Source: Polytrichum commune
Taxonomy: Eukaryota; Streptophyta; Polytrichopsida; Polytrichales; Polytrichaceae
DNA length: 64,000 bases
Assembly: GCA_950295325.1 (NCBI GenBank)
Contig: OX485805.1
Coordinates: forward strand, 35,887,501 to 35,951,500
Direction: 5' to 3'
The notes below the pieces were generated by a model. The model did not search any database, was not told where the DNA came from, and saw only the letters and a list, made by a program, of their open reading frames with translations. Numbering within the stretch: position 1 is the first letter of the stretch; the number at the start of each line of letters is the position of its first letter. Made by a program: the position numbers and the translations under genes. Below, piece by piece: positions 40,922 to 52,337 of the stretch.

Positions 40922-41983
40922 CGGCCCTTAGATTTGCAATACATGTCTTATTCTTTTTTTGGCACAAATTGAAAATTCAAATTGAAAATACAACCAACCC
41001 AGCCGAAACAGCGCAGCCTAAGTGGAAATCTAGAAATAATGCTCATTTGAGGCCTATCCTTCCAAGTAGGGACTAAGTTGCTACGGGTCACAATAAGACC
41101 TTTGACCCCCCAAATCAAATCAAATTTGTTAAGAATGTCATGGTAGGCCACGTCCGACCCTTTTTCCAAGTCCCTAAGCATATGTTTCCATTCAATCCTC
41201 CCATAATCTGATTTGTAATACATGTCATAAAAGCTAATGCAATTATTGTTTTAAAGTCTACCATCAAATGATATGTAAGATCGTATGTTCACTTGTGGTT
41301 GGTTCTTTTTATGTACCAGTTTAAGCCAATACTAAAATAAAATAAACCTTATTCTATAAAATCTAGTGACACTACCATACAAGTTAGTAGAGATGTTGTA
41401 TATTTTTTAAAATTATTCTATATATTTACATAACTACAACTTATAATTTTGTGAAGAATATGTATACATAATACAACAAAGTTCAAATCAATAACTCTTT
41501 TGTGCACTCACATATACTCATACGGATTTAGTATAGTGCACCCCTCCAAAATGATCACTAATGTGGGCCACATTAAATTTAAGCCCACACCAATTCCCTA
41601 GTTTAATATCAATGTGGACCAGATTAATTTGCTTTTCTAGAATGTTCTAATTTGTGTAAGGTGTTGGTAAGATATCTTTATGAAGCCTATGGAAACTCGA
41701 GGGATGCACTCTACATTATGTTTGAGAATCACGTGCGTTCATGACCCCTTCTAAAAACCCCAATGTATACCATAAGTTATATGTCTAAGTAGAGATTGTG
41801 CCAACTTGAAGTAGTCCTCGCGATTTGCGAACGTTTAACTTTCGCTGTAGGCATCGTAAAAAAAAGTAGGTGGGTTCGTTGGAAAGCTGGGAACCTAAAC
41901 CCTCAAACCATGTATGGAAACACTTCTACATGAGTGTGAGAACAAAACAATGGCACATATGTGGTAGCAATTTGGAATGACGT
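40922..41983. other. Stretch without genes
   Basis: AT-rich; nothing recognisable on either strand. Confidence 0.55.
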
Positions 41984-42022
41984 AGGGTTTAGGGTTTAGG
42001 AATTTAGAGTTTAGGGTTTATG
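41984..42022. repeat. Telomere-like TTTAGGG relics
   Basis: GTAGGGTTTAGGGTTTAGG then TTTAGAGTTTAGGGTTTA are degenerate plant telomere units, directly next to the 82-bp tandem repeat. Confidence 0.6.
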
Positions 42023-42575
42023 AACCACAAAGGTTGAAGCACAAATATGTGAATTATTGAATGAAAGGGCAAGGGGATGCGTGTGGGTTGTGAAACCATA
42101 GGAACTACTAAGGTTGAAGCTCAAATATGTGAATTGTTGAATGAAGATGGCATTCGGATGCCTGATATGCGTTGTGAAACCATATGAACCACAAAGGTTG
42201 AAGCACAAATATGTACTTTGTTGAATTAAAATGATATTCAAATGCGTGTGGGTTGTGAAACCATACGAACCACTAAGGTTGAAGCACAAATATGTGATTT
42301 GTTGAATGAAAATAACATTCGGATGCCTGAAATGTGTTGTGAAACCATATGAACCATAAAGGTTGAAGCACAAATATGTACTTTGTTGAATTTAAATGAC
42401 ATCGAATGCGTGTGGGTTGTAAAACCATACGAACCACTAAGGTTGAAGCACAAATATGTGATTTGTTGAATGAAAATGGCATTCGGATGTCTGAAATGCG
42501 TTGTGAAACCATACGAACCACTAAGGTTGAAGCACAAATATGTGATTTGTTGAATAAAATGACAACCCATCAAAT
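42023..42575. repeat. 82-bp tandem repeat, about six and a half units
   Basis: The word GTTGTGAAACCAT (one copy with a change) recurs at about 42087, 42171, 42252, 42335, 42416 and 42500, with spacings of 84, 81, 83, 81 and 84. The alternation suggests a two-unit higher-order repeat. On the minus strand it reads as ~27-residue repeats (GSYGFTTH), but the frame changes between units, so I do not call it coding. Confidence 0.9.
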
Positions 42576-42825
42576 ATAGAAGCTTCAAAGAGGTATCAAA
42601 GAGGTTTCCAATGCGGGTGTCGAGGGACTTTTTCAAAAAGTGCAACTAACTTTTTGACTTCACCAACTTTGTTTTTATTCCTATTGTGTTGTCTTTATCT
42701 TACTAACGAGAATTGGATCCTCTACATCTTGGATTACATCAAATATTGTAAATTTCATAAAGTCCTTTCAGCTTAGTATATAAGTAGAGCATTTAGACTC
42801 ATACATATAACGAGGGTAGAGTATC

Positions 42826-43380
42826 ATGAATAGGATGGGAGAGAAGAGAGACATGTTTGAGGGTCTAGGATGTGATGAGGAGATAGCAAATTTAGGTGAA
42901 CCCGATATTCCATTCAATCCATCACCCGAGCGTGAGAGAGATGAGAGAAGTGCTAGAGATCGATTTCCTGATGACTATGTCATGATCCCCTTCTGACAAT
43001 CTACACAAGCATGGAAGTTGAGGGCGGAGGAGGACCAACAACGATATGCGGCGAAATTCGAGATCAATGCAGTGGAGAAGGACCTAACAAAAAGCGTGGG
43101 TGGAGATCCAAATGATGTAGTTGATTTGAGCGTGGATATTTGGGTGAAGCCCGGGGATGTGGATGACAATTCAATCGACATTGAAGATGTCAAGGTAGCG
43201 GAAGAATTTTCAAGGACTTTGCCTTTTCGTAAGAAGAGGAGAGGATTATCGCCTCACTGGCTACCATTGAAGGAACGGATGAAAGACCGAACGATTAGCT
43301 ATGTTGATTTACTTCGACCGAATCCTCTCCCAAAAATGGACCCTCGACGGAAGCCACAAGCATCTACGAGGTTGCCATGA
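42826..43380 (+). pseudogene. Small orphan gene with one internal TGA
   Basis: A frame of 184 codons starts MNRMGEKRDMFEGLGCDEE and runs to TGA 43378-43380. It is broken only by TGA 42994-42996, which could come from CGA. The protein is acidic and charged, with no membrane segment (later part: VDLSVDIWVKPGDVDDNSID, then FRKKRRGLSPHWLPLKER). I do not recognise the family. The upstream 250 bases follow the tandem repeat. The continuity of frame on both sides of the stop suggests it coded until recently. Confidence 0.45.
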
Positions 43381-43788
43381 CGGAAATCAAGTTGACGGAA
43401 TGAAGTGGAATATTAAATCGTACATGGTTTGTTCATGTATGTGATTTATAAAGGGCATTTGTACCGTCGTCGGAATAATAAAGTTATTACTTGTACAATA
43501 TGTTGTACCACTTCTATGATTTTTTTTAAAAAAAATTTTCAACCAACCGCTTATTATTGCATATTTCTATGCATGTTCATCGTTGTCTTACAAATTTTGA
43601 AATTTTAATATTATATATATAAATTGTTGTATAGATAAAAAATCTCCATAAGGGTGATAATCTGTTGGTCATCATACTACATTGGTTACTTTGTTGCTTG
43701 AGGGATCCTTCATTAGTTTTGTGTGGATAAGTACACCGGTTATGATATTTAGTGTCACATATATTATTTGCGAAGGGCCTAAGTTAGA
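43381..43788. other. AT-rich stretch without genes
   Basis: Likely 3' flank of the orphan gene; nothing else recognised. The word ATTATTTGCG(A/G)AGGGCCTAA near 43767 also occurs in the LRR duplication at 60298. Confidence 0.5.
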
Positions 43789-43818
43789 TGGGGTGCGGAT
43801 GGGGGGACGCGGGAATGT

Positions 43819-43965
43819 ACTGTAGAAATATTATTGCATATTCATGTAGAGGACTTCATTACCTATCCATGGATACCAAGAACTCATTTTTTGGACTTCA
43901 TATGAATTTTCGAGAGCCAAAAAACCGAGACTATGTCCAAACTTCCAAAAAAAGTTAAAAAATGC
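43819..43965 (+). repeat. Dispersed repeat R3
   Basis: Third copy of the CAGTAGAAATA family, flanked on both sides by G-rich sequence. Confidence 0.85.
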
Positions 43966-44465
43966 AGATTCAAGGGGAACGCGGGAGCGGACGGAGGGGA
44001 ACTCTAAAGCGGACGTAGGGGAACATGGAGCAGACTTATGGGAACGTTGGAGCGGACGTAAGGGTTTATAGGGCGGACGGAGGGAACATTGGAGCGGACG
44101 GAGGGGAACATGTGAGCGTACGGAGGGGAGCGGACGGGGGGAACGCGGGAGCGGACTGAGGGAAGCGGGGGGGAGCGGACGGGGGGAACGCGGGAGCGGA
44201 CTGAGGGAAGCGGGGGGGAGCGGACTGAGGGGGGCGGACGGAGGGGAACATGGGGCGGACGAAGGGGAACATGGGCGGACGGAGGGGAACGAGGGGGCGG
44301 ACGTAAGGGAACGGGTGCGGACGGGGGCGGGAACGGGTGCGGGTGCGGACTGGGGGGGGGAACGGGGGCGGACGGGAGGGAACGGGTGCGGACTGGGGGG
44401 GGAACAGGTGCGGACGGGGGGGGAACGGGGGCAAACAGGGTGGGAACGGGGAGCGGATGGAAGGA
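43966..44465. repeat. G-rich minisatellite 3
   Basis: Units such as GGGAGCGGACGGAGGGGAAC, becoming GGGTGCGGACGGGGGGG towards the right. No gene. Confidence 0.93.
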
Positions 44466-45886
44466 TATACAAGTGGAGGGGACCACTTACATACCCCACT
44501 CCATTCCTTGTGGGCGCACGGACGACCCTCCTCTACTACAGAGTGCGGGGTAGCGGGGTGCTCGGAGGAGTTAAGGATCCCTTTTTTGGAATCCTTTTAT
44601 ACTTTTTTTACTGACCTGTTTGTGGGTGTGATCTACGTGGATGTCGCAACCCTTGCTAGCCCCCCCTTGACCATCTTGCCAATTTTCAATTCTAGCAAAG
44701 GTTACAAGTGGCTAACCCTTTGCATTCCGCCATGCTAATGGATAGCTCCTCTTACCCCGGACCAATAGTTCATAGGAGGGAACCAACCCTCCTACTTTGC
44801 TTTCGGGACTCACCCCTTAATCGGTAACCCATTTCCCCAATGTGGACTTCCATCCATGGAAGTCCAATCCTATGTTGATCATCGCGTTGCCGGAGCAACA
44901 CTACAACAACCCGAAGCATACTAGGCAACTATGGCCTCACAATAGGCCAAAGCCCATGGAGGCCTTGCCGTTCGGCCTCGGGTGGGTGAGGCCACACCAC
45001 CTCACCCATATAAGCCTCTAGGACTTCACGCGGGGCCCCTACCCCACCGTCAACCAACCTCTTGTCTCTCTACCAAGAGTTGGGGCCAAGTGGACATTTT
45101 CCTTTAGCTGCTGGGCCTAGAACCCCCCAGCAGCTTCAGACCATCATAGCTTCCTTGTATGATGTCTGATCATAACAACCAACCACTCCATCTTCATCTA
45201 CGCTTCACGTAGATGCCGATGGACTCCTCACTTGCCCCATTCGGGCAAGTATTGAGGAAGTTATGCCTGTTTGAACCTTGGCAGTCCCGGGAATCACTCC
45301 CAGGCACTGCTGTACCAGGGCGCTGTCCTGGGACAGCGCCCCACTCAAATGGCCATAACTCCTAGCTACACCTCCGATTGAGGTGTTCTTGAGCTTTCTA
45401 GAATCACCACGCCATGAGCTACGCATAACTCATGGCCTTACCCTTGTGCCTCCTAGTCTTCGTGGGTGGGAGGCGTTCCCAACGCCCGGGGCCCTCACCC
45501 AGACTAGGATCACTTGGGCCCTCTCACCAACGGCACCACAAGTCCCGGGTGTCACTCCGGGGTCCCCTTTGTGCCCATGGTGTTTCGGGCACTCCTCATG
45601 GAGAGGTGCGCGACAGTGGACCCGTTCCCTTGTGACGTGGCATATTGCCTTTTTGGCATATTCCTTGTGACGCGCCCAGGCAACTGGCTTTGCGTGAGCG
45701 CTGGTAATGGGGTGCTCGAAGGGTGTGCTGAATTTTTGTAGTTTAATTTTTAACGACATTTTTGAACTAATTCCATAGTAACACTATTTTGAAGTGTATG
45801 CTTGGATGTTTTGTAGCACTATTATGAAGTGCAATTAGTAATTTAAAAATTAGAGTTCTAGATTAGAATTAGAAACTACAATTTGG
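44466..45886. other. Unassigned, relatively GC-rich, hairpin-rich stretch
   Basis: No protein frame looks convincing; the open frames are short and overlapping. Four short exact hairpins cluster at 45106-45340, with arms AGCTGCTGGG, CATCTACG, CTTGCCC and GGCGCTGTCC. Its composition differs from the AT-rich flanks, which suggests an unidentified mobile element or its LTR. Confidence 0.45.
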
Positions 45887-45916
45887 GTGGATACGGCAAG
45901 TGAAGGATTTCCAGAC

Positions 45917-48190
45917 ATGGCAAGTGGAGGATCTGGAGACATGGCAAGTGGAGGATCAGGTTGTCACAGATCACATGTACACAAGGCCGCTGGGTTGGAG
46001 TGGGATGTTTATGATGACAACACCCAAAAAGCCAGGGCAGGTTGGGAGAATGTACCACAACCGTGGTCAGCGAAGACTGCAATGCAGTACGTGGGATTCC
46101 CTCACTTTGATCGGTTGTGGCCAAGACCTTGTCACGAGCGACATTGCAAGGCCATTAATGCGAGTTATATGCAGCTTGATGACGTGGAGGCAAAATGGAG
46201 ATTTCTAACGATACTTAGAAGTATCTCCAATTTGGATAGATGGCCCAAGAGTGCAATTCCAAAGTCGGTGGCGTGTATGATGTATGCGGAGCACATGTTG
46301 CGAGTTAGGGTGGATTGGTCAAGTTTGGCTGCTCTATATGGTCAGAAATTTGGGGGTATTGGAATTGCATTCACTAAATGCACAGTACCAGATATTCCAT
46401 ATACTCCTGTTTCGGAGTGGTTCAGGAAGAATCCTAGACTAGTGGATGAGCCTGGGGCCCCAATTCCAGAGGGTCTAGAACCAAAAAAACCACGTAATCG
46501 TAAACGACCAGCCAATGACGTGGAGATGGCCATCGACGAGGCGTTTGAGCATATGGATGAGGGCATGGAGGCAAATGTCGAGGTCAACAACCTGATCAAC
46601 GACGTGGTTAACAAGGTCCTAGACGAGGTAAACCTTGGTGAACTTGGAGCGGACCCGATGGAAAGCAGAATGGAGGAATTGCGTAAGCAACATGCCGCGG
46701 AAATTCGTGAGTATAAAACAAAGATTTTCGAGTTGGAAAATAAAGTTGCAACACTTACGATGGGGGAGGCTGGCAGTTCAAGTAGTACACCAATTAACCT
46801 TCAGTCTTTGGAAGCAAAGAAGGACACAGCTGTACAGGAGGCCAAGATTGCAAAGTCACAAACTCTGGAAGTATGTATGAGGAATGAAGTAATGCGAGGA
46901 AAGATAGAGGTTTTACAAAAGGAGGTGGTGGACATGCAACAACAACTTCAAGTGGTCAATGAAGTGGTTGTTGATCACGAAGCTAAGATTGGCGGACTGG
47001 AGGAGCAGAATGCAAGGTTGAAGATATTCCTGTTAGATGCGATTGTGGAGCGCAAGAATATGAGGACAGACACATTGTTTGCTATGACGAAGGCTCGTCA
47101 ATTTGAAGCTGAGTTTGAGAGCATCCAGAAAGAATGAAACCGCAATCAGAAAATGCGGAACATGATGCTCACGTTATGGCCAGAAGATGAGCATATGTAT
47201 CCTAGTAGGTGGGATATAACTAATGAGTGGACATTGTCAAACGGGAGCATTGATTGGCGTCAAGTGACCGACCCAGATCACCATTGGGATGTGACCCAAG
47301 TGCATGAATATCCATTCCGCATGAGGGGTGAGTTGTTATGGCCAAATCCACATACAATGGTCTTCGACGGAACCGCGTGTGCGATTTGCTAATGTCCATT
47401 TGGCCCAGAGGGATGCTATCAAGTTGGATCATATAGGGCCCAATTCCATCCACAATGTCTAATAGAGAATATGATCAAGAAACGCCAATGTCCTCATTGC
47501 AGATCACCCTTCCACCCTCGTTTGTACCTCCTATTTGGCCTTCGGAATTACATGCCTAACGACTGGGTATTAAAGCCATGGGATTTTCCTTTCGATCTTC
47601 AAGAGTTTGATGGGGAGAATGTTGAGTGGAGTTGGTTATACAATTATGCCAAGGTTGAGCTATGGCACGAGAACAGAGATGGCGACTGGACACGGAATGC
47701 ACGTCAAATTTTGTATGTTGCAGACGAGTTGTATCCCAACAAGCCCTCCGATCATGACTTGAAAAGATTTTTGTACCAAATTCTTGAATGGCATTGGGAT
47801 ACAACCAGCAGACAATTAAAGAGAGGCATTCATCATCCTTGGTACAATGCAGCAGGTCTCGAATCAGTATCGGAGCATGATTTGGAAGAAGATGCAGATG
47901 ACATGCCTACGGAACGGAATCCGAGATTTGAATTGCAGTTAGAGGTGGGGTGTCACAAGAACATGCTGTAGTTGGCTGCAATTGATGCACTCTTGCACAG
48001 AGTTGCGGATGATGCGGTATTGAGATGGCTAAATGGTGGGCCTAGACCACGTAATGCCGTTCCATTGTCTCCTAGTAGTCGTCCATACCTCACCCGTGGA
48101 ACAACGCGAAGCATGGAAGCGGGGGAATCATCACGAGCACGACGAGGATCTACTTCAGCTAGAATAGACCTCGATTCAGATTTGGATTAG
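45917..48190 (+). pseudogene. Coiled-coil and RING-like gene with three in-frame stops
   Basis: One frame of about 758 codons is interrupted by TGA 47135, TAA 47390 and TAG 47969, without any frameshift. Each stop is one C-to-T change from Arg or Gln. The N-terminus is MASGGSGDMASGGSG, then WENVPQPWSAKTAMQYVGF and a conserved-looking globular part to about residue 170. A basic segment (KKPRNRKRP) and a long coiled coil (about residues 250-405) follow. A Cys-rich part reads CAIC, stop, CPFGPEGC, then FHPQCLIE and CPHCRSPFHP, like a RING finger. The tail is Ser/Arg-rich and acidic. A ubiquitin-ligase role would be a guess. I used the second Met (45917), since the frame upstream begins with a non-ATG codon. 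Confidence 0.5.
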
Positions 48191-49138
48191 GCATTTTTGT
48201 ACCATGTTTAGAAAGTTGTATAGGAACGGAGGAAGACTTTGGACACAATGAACATATTTCATGTTAAAAAAATATGTAATATAAAGAGGATTTACCGACA
48301 AGTTGTCATTTCTAAGATCGTGTAAAAGATAACATATGGATGCCACATGTTTTAATGTTATTCGAAACTTTTAAAAACTTATTTGAATATTAGTAATTTA
48401 TATGATAGTCTAACCAAAAGTACTATTGACTACATAGTCAATATTGAATACCACATAAAGATATAATTATATAAAACGGATAGAAAGGTCCTCAAAAAGA
48501 GGATGTCACCAACAAAGCATGTACAATCAAGCAATAGGGGATTGCAATATTTATAAAAGCATTTTATTTAAGAAGCTCAATAAATAAATATAAAACTCCA
48601 TTCACAGTAAGAATAATGCAAAATAGTAATTAATAAAGGCATAACATGTTGTTGGAAATTAATTGCAATGCTAAGTTGACAACCATATCGTATTTTAAAA
48701 TTTTAAAAAAACATGCAATAAATAATTTTATTACTATAATAAAATGATACAACTTCGAAGGTAACGTTCGCTTTGTGGTCTAAATGTCTTACCGAAGGCA
48801 CTAAGGTTGTAACTTGTATCAATTTTGACATAAGTAATAAATTATGGGAGTACGTGGGAGCACCAAAATACCGCATTTGTGCAAAACCATTACGTTCGAA
48901 TCCGTACTGTGGGATCATTTGCTTCGACACATCTTGGGTCTTCTTCAGACTCGTCTGTGCTGCAATCATCATCCGTTTGGGGAGTCGCGCTCTGAAGATG
49001 CAACTCTCGGTCACGTTGTGAGAAAATTATCTTCTTGGTCGGCCGGGAGCCCTTCGCATCTTGTATGCCATTTTCATCTAGATGTGGTCTACCCTCATCT
49101 TCATTGTAGTCTTCAGCAGTAAACGAAAGCGATCTTCC
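48191..49138. other. AT-rich interval between convergent genes
   Basis: 3' flanks of the RING-like gene (plus) and of the hAT gene (minus). No further gene seen. Confidence 0.55.
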
Positions 49139-52087
49139 CTAATACCTCTTCCTAGTACGTTTGACACCTCTCGTAGTTCTCTGACGCCCTCCACCCGTAC
49201 CACGATTTGAGTGCACTTCATCTCTACTTCCATCTATAAAAACATCCCCCGTTGTACTTCCGCCTCCAACTCCAAGGCCACCTGTTCCATTGGATTGACT
49301 GTGTGGAAGTGAAACTGATGCGGATGGAATTGCAATTGGTATGTTCTCAACAACATGTCGATGAACAGATTGACGACGTGGCGCCTCTGTAGTAACATTT
49401 CTTGAAACATTGTGTATAGCAACCAAAGTAGCACCCACCGCAGTTGCACGTGAAACACCCAATCTAGAAGTATTGGCAATACTTCGAGTGAGAGGACGAC
49501 GTTGACCTTGTGCATGCACTTGCACCGTAGAGGTGGATGCAGTTCTTTGAAGAGCACGGAATCGAGTTGTAGGTATTTCAGGAACATTGGGCGTTTGATC
49601 TTCTATACGATGGTTGGATATGAGGGAGGCGTCCATGGATTCAAAATGTACTCGAGCTGGAAGTGGATCCTGTTGAACATGCGTTGGCTCATTTGCGGGT
49701 AGTACATTGTCACCTTCACCAAAAGAAAGAGAATCGCTCCGAGGTTGCAAGGAATCTACTTCAATTCCTACATTCTCATTTGCCCCCATAGCAACATTAT
49801 GGTCAGGGCGAAACCCTTGTCCAGTGTGGAGAGTTTCAAAAGGCGGTCCTCCAATAGACCCCTCATGATCGTCATGCATTCCGTCGTTATGTTGGTGGAC
49901 ATCCGGTTCATCAAAATCAAACACCCCAAGGTTTCCATCACCACCATTGCCATCCTCATCTTCTGAATCATGATTCTCGGAATCGAGGTCATCCAAATCA
50001 AAGTCGATGTCATCAACATTGTTGTCATCATCATTTCCGGCCCTATCATTTGGATCCACGTCATCTTCGTTGTCATCTTCTTCGTCAAGGTCATCGTCAG
50101 AATGGACCTCATTCAATTCGTACCATTGCGCAGGTCTTGGGCCCCTCCGATGTCGAATGAGCCTACTATTGGTATATATGTAGACGAGGTCCTTAGCACG
50201 ACTATGCTTCAAGCGATTGCGACTCTTGTTGTGAACATATGAGTACATGCTCCAATTGCGTTCACATGCGGATGCGGAACATACTTGTGCAAGGATACGT
50301 CTTGCTATTGTTTGGAGGGCTTTAGCTCCACCTCCCATTGCATCCCACCATTCATGGAGAGGTGCGGCATGCACGCTCGGGTCAGTAGAATCAGCAAAAG
50401 GCCCTCGATTTTCAAGGAAATCTTGGTATTGGTGGAGGATTTGGACATAAGTGTCCTCATCTTGAGCAAGCCTGCGAAAAACTCGATTTAGGATTGTCCT
50501 TGAATTGTCATCCTCATGGAGTGGGGCCCAACCACGTAGAAGCGGATTTAACATCGCTCCAACCCAATGTAGATCATTCAACATCAACCTCCATCTATTT
50601 TGAAACGTTAGCATAGCATTTGCAGCAAGCTCAGGGCTTAAGCGAAATGGAGGTTTACTGAATCCACGAATATGGGTTTGTAAATCATGCATGACCCTCC
50701 AAGCCATTCCCATTGCAGGCGCCTTGCCATCAAATACACGAAGAGCTTTAACAACCGGGATCACCATATACAAGAAATTTTCGCACGTGTTCCAGAATCC
50801 ATCAGAACGTATAAAGCTTCGCACAACAGAGCCCTTCATGTAAGAGGTGCGAGATCTCCTCCTCATATCACGCATTAGAGTAGGCCAATCCTCATCAACC
50901 ACCATTCTTTCCAAAGCATTGCGTACTTGGAGAAGACGTTCTATCATGATGAAGTTCGTTGCAAAACGGGTCTCTACAGGTAGGCGGAGTGAGAGATTTG
51001 GTGACAACCTCCGGAATATAGCTTGAGAAGCATGATGGTTTTTAACAAATACACAAATATGGCACGCTTTTTTTACCAACTTTTTCACCCATTCCTCCTT
51101 CCCCCAATCTTCTAAGAGGAGATCTAGGCAATGTGCAGCACATCCTTGAAAATATAGATCGGGATTTGCTCGAATCAAGTCGCGAGCAGCGGAGGCCATA
51201 ACTGGGGCATTGTCGGTGCAAACTTGGACCACATTATGTCGACCAACCTTTTCCACAAATGGTTGAATTTGAGCAGCAACGTAGACATGATCCTTGTGAT
51301 TTCCCGTGGTGTCAATGGTACCCAAGAAAACGTCTCCCTTTGTGCCACATTGAAGAACGTTTAGGAGAGGTCGGTTTTGCACGTTGTCCCATCCATCGCA
51401 ACATATTGTAACGCCATATTTGTCAACGGAATTCCCCAGCTTCTCCTTCACTTGCCTATCTAGGTCAACATTTTTATCAGTTAACAACTTCGTACGGATG
51501 GCATTGTACGATGGTGGTGTGTAGGCTGGCATTCGATGACGGGCAGTTTCACGCACAGCATGAACAAATGCAGGATGTCTCACAATGTTGAAAGGAATGT
51601 TAGCTTCATAAAAAGCCGTTGCCCATGCTCTATCAAGGAGTTGTTTTGTTGACACATTGAACCCCTCCGTTATGTTGAGTTGACGTAGTTCACGAGGAGG
51701 TGTGCCATATATCACAACATCAGAATGTTGAGTGGATTGGGACATAAGCAAAGGCTCTGTTTCATTAATTACGGAGTCCGCTATAATAGGCTCCAGAGGT
51801 ACAATATCTGGCACCGGAGAGTCCTCATTTACAATGCCTACATGTAAGGGCACAATGCCTCCGCAATGTTCAAACAAGACCCTAATATGCGGGGGAACCA
51901 TCCTACATGTGGAAACATCACAAGCACCCCCTACAGGAGGTCTATAACCAAGGTGGGCCAACATTCTATTTCCTCGGTAAGATATGACGAACGGGCAAAA
52001 CCTACATTTAACCTGCCTTTGTGATTTACTGGGAACCATCCCCTTATCCTCGTACCAATGATCCCATGCATCATTTCGGTGTGGCAT
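49139..52087 (-). CDS. hAT-family transposase, intact, with long acidic C-terminal tail
   Basis: About 982 residues from ATG at 52087, which follows a splice acceptor (TATTTGCAG, 52102). A 5' exon probably lies upstream. The N-terminus has a BED-like zinc finger (VKCRFCPFVISYRGNRMLAH). The DUF659/RNase-H-like core shows CDGWDN and VQVCTDNAPVM with AAHCLDLLLEDW. The C-terminal hAT dimerisation block reads QVCSASACERNWSMYSYVHN then RLKHSRAKDLVYI. After it comes a ~300-residue tail, first Asp/Glu-rich (DDDLDEEDDNEDDVDPND) and then low-complexity. Usual hAT transposases are 600-800 residues, so the tail is long. No stop or frameshift exists. I could not define terminal inverted repeats or the 8-bp duplication, so it may be an active element or a domesticated gene. 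Confidence 0.8.
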   Translation of the reverse strand: MPHRNDAWDHWYEDKGMVPSKSQRQVKCRFCPFVISYRGNRMLAHLGYRPPVGGACDVSTCRMVPPHIRVLFEHCGGIVPLHVGIVNEDSPVPDIVPLEPIIADSVINETEPLLMSQSTQHSDVVIYGTPPRELRQLNITEGFNVSTKQLLDRAWATAFYEANIPFNIVRHPAFVHAVRETARHRMPAYTPPSYNAIRTKLLTDKNVDLDRQVKEKLGNSVDKYGVTICCDGWDNVQNRPLLNVLQCGTKGDVFLGTIDTTGNHKDHVYVAAQIQPFVEKVGRHNVVQVCTDNAPVMASAARDLIRANPDLYFQGCAAHCLDLLLEDWGKEEWVKKLVKKACHICVFVKNHHASQAIFRRLSPNLSLRLPVETRFATNFIMIERLLQVRNALERMVVDEDWPTLMRDMRRRSRTSYMKGSVVRSFIRSDGFWNTCENFLYMVIPVVKALRVFDGKAPAMGMAWRVMHDLQTHIRGFSKPPFRLSPELAANAMLTFQNRWRLMLNDLHWVGAMLNPLLRGWAPLHEDDNSRTILNRVFRRLAQDEDTYVQILHQYQDFLENRGPFADSTDPSVHAAPLHEWWDAMGGGAKALQTIARRILAQVCSASACERNWSMYSYVHNKSRNRLKHSRAKDLVYIYTNSRLIRHRRGPRPAQWYELNEVHSDDDLDEEDDNEDDVDPNDRAGNDDDNNVDDIDFDLDDLDSENHDSEDEDGNGGDGNLGVFDFDEPDVHQHNDGMHDDHEGSIGGPPFETLHTGQGFRPDHNVAMGANENVGIEVDSLQPRSDSLSFGEGDNVLPANEPTHVQQDPLPARVHFESMDASLISNHRIEDQTPNVPEIPTTRFRALQRTASTSTVQVHAQGQRRPLTRSIANTSRLGVSRATAVGATLVAIHNVSRNVTTEAPRRQSVHRHVVENIPIAIPSASVSLPHSQSNGTGGLGVGGGSTTGDVFIDGSRDEVHSNRGTGGGRQRTTRGVKRTRKRY

Positions 52088-52117
52088 GACTTCAACAAAA
52101 CCTGCAAATACAAACAA

Positions 52118-52337
52118 GTTAGAGCAAGTAACTTTGATCGCATACTAGGTCCTGTTCAAGAGTGCCACAAGGGCAACCCTAATTCATAGTCACTAGATTG
52201 GACAAAGTATCCTCTGCATTCGGGTCTCACGCATTCAATCCTCATTCCTCAAAGGAGAATCAAAAGACTTGAGACACACTATGTCAGTGGAGGCAAAAAT
52301 GGCACCTTGAACCCTCAATTTATAGTATTCGAATCAG
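52118..52337. other. Upstream flank of the hAT gene
   Basis: Holds the end of the likely 5' intron (GCAG at 52102 on the minus strand) and presumably promoter sequence; nothing distinct recognised. Confidence 0.4.

Noticed and set aside
42011-42645. Minus-strand frames with repeated GSYGFTTH
   Set aside because: They follow the 82-bp satellite and switch frame between units, so they are not a maintained protein.
45383-45760. Overlapping ~100-residue frames near 45.5 kb
   Set aside because: Open on both strands because the stretch is GC-rich; no motif recognised.
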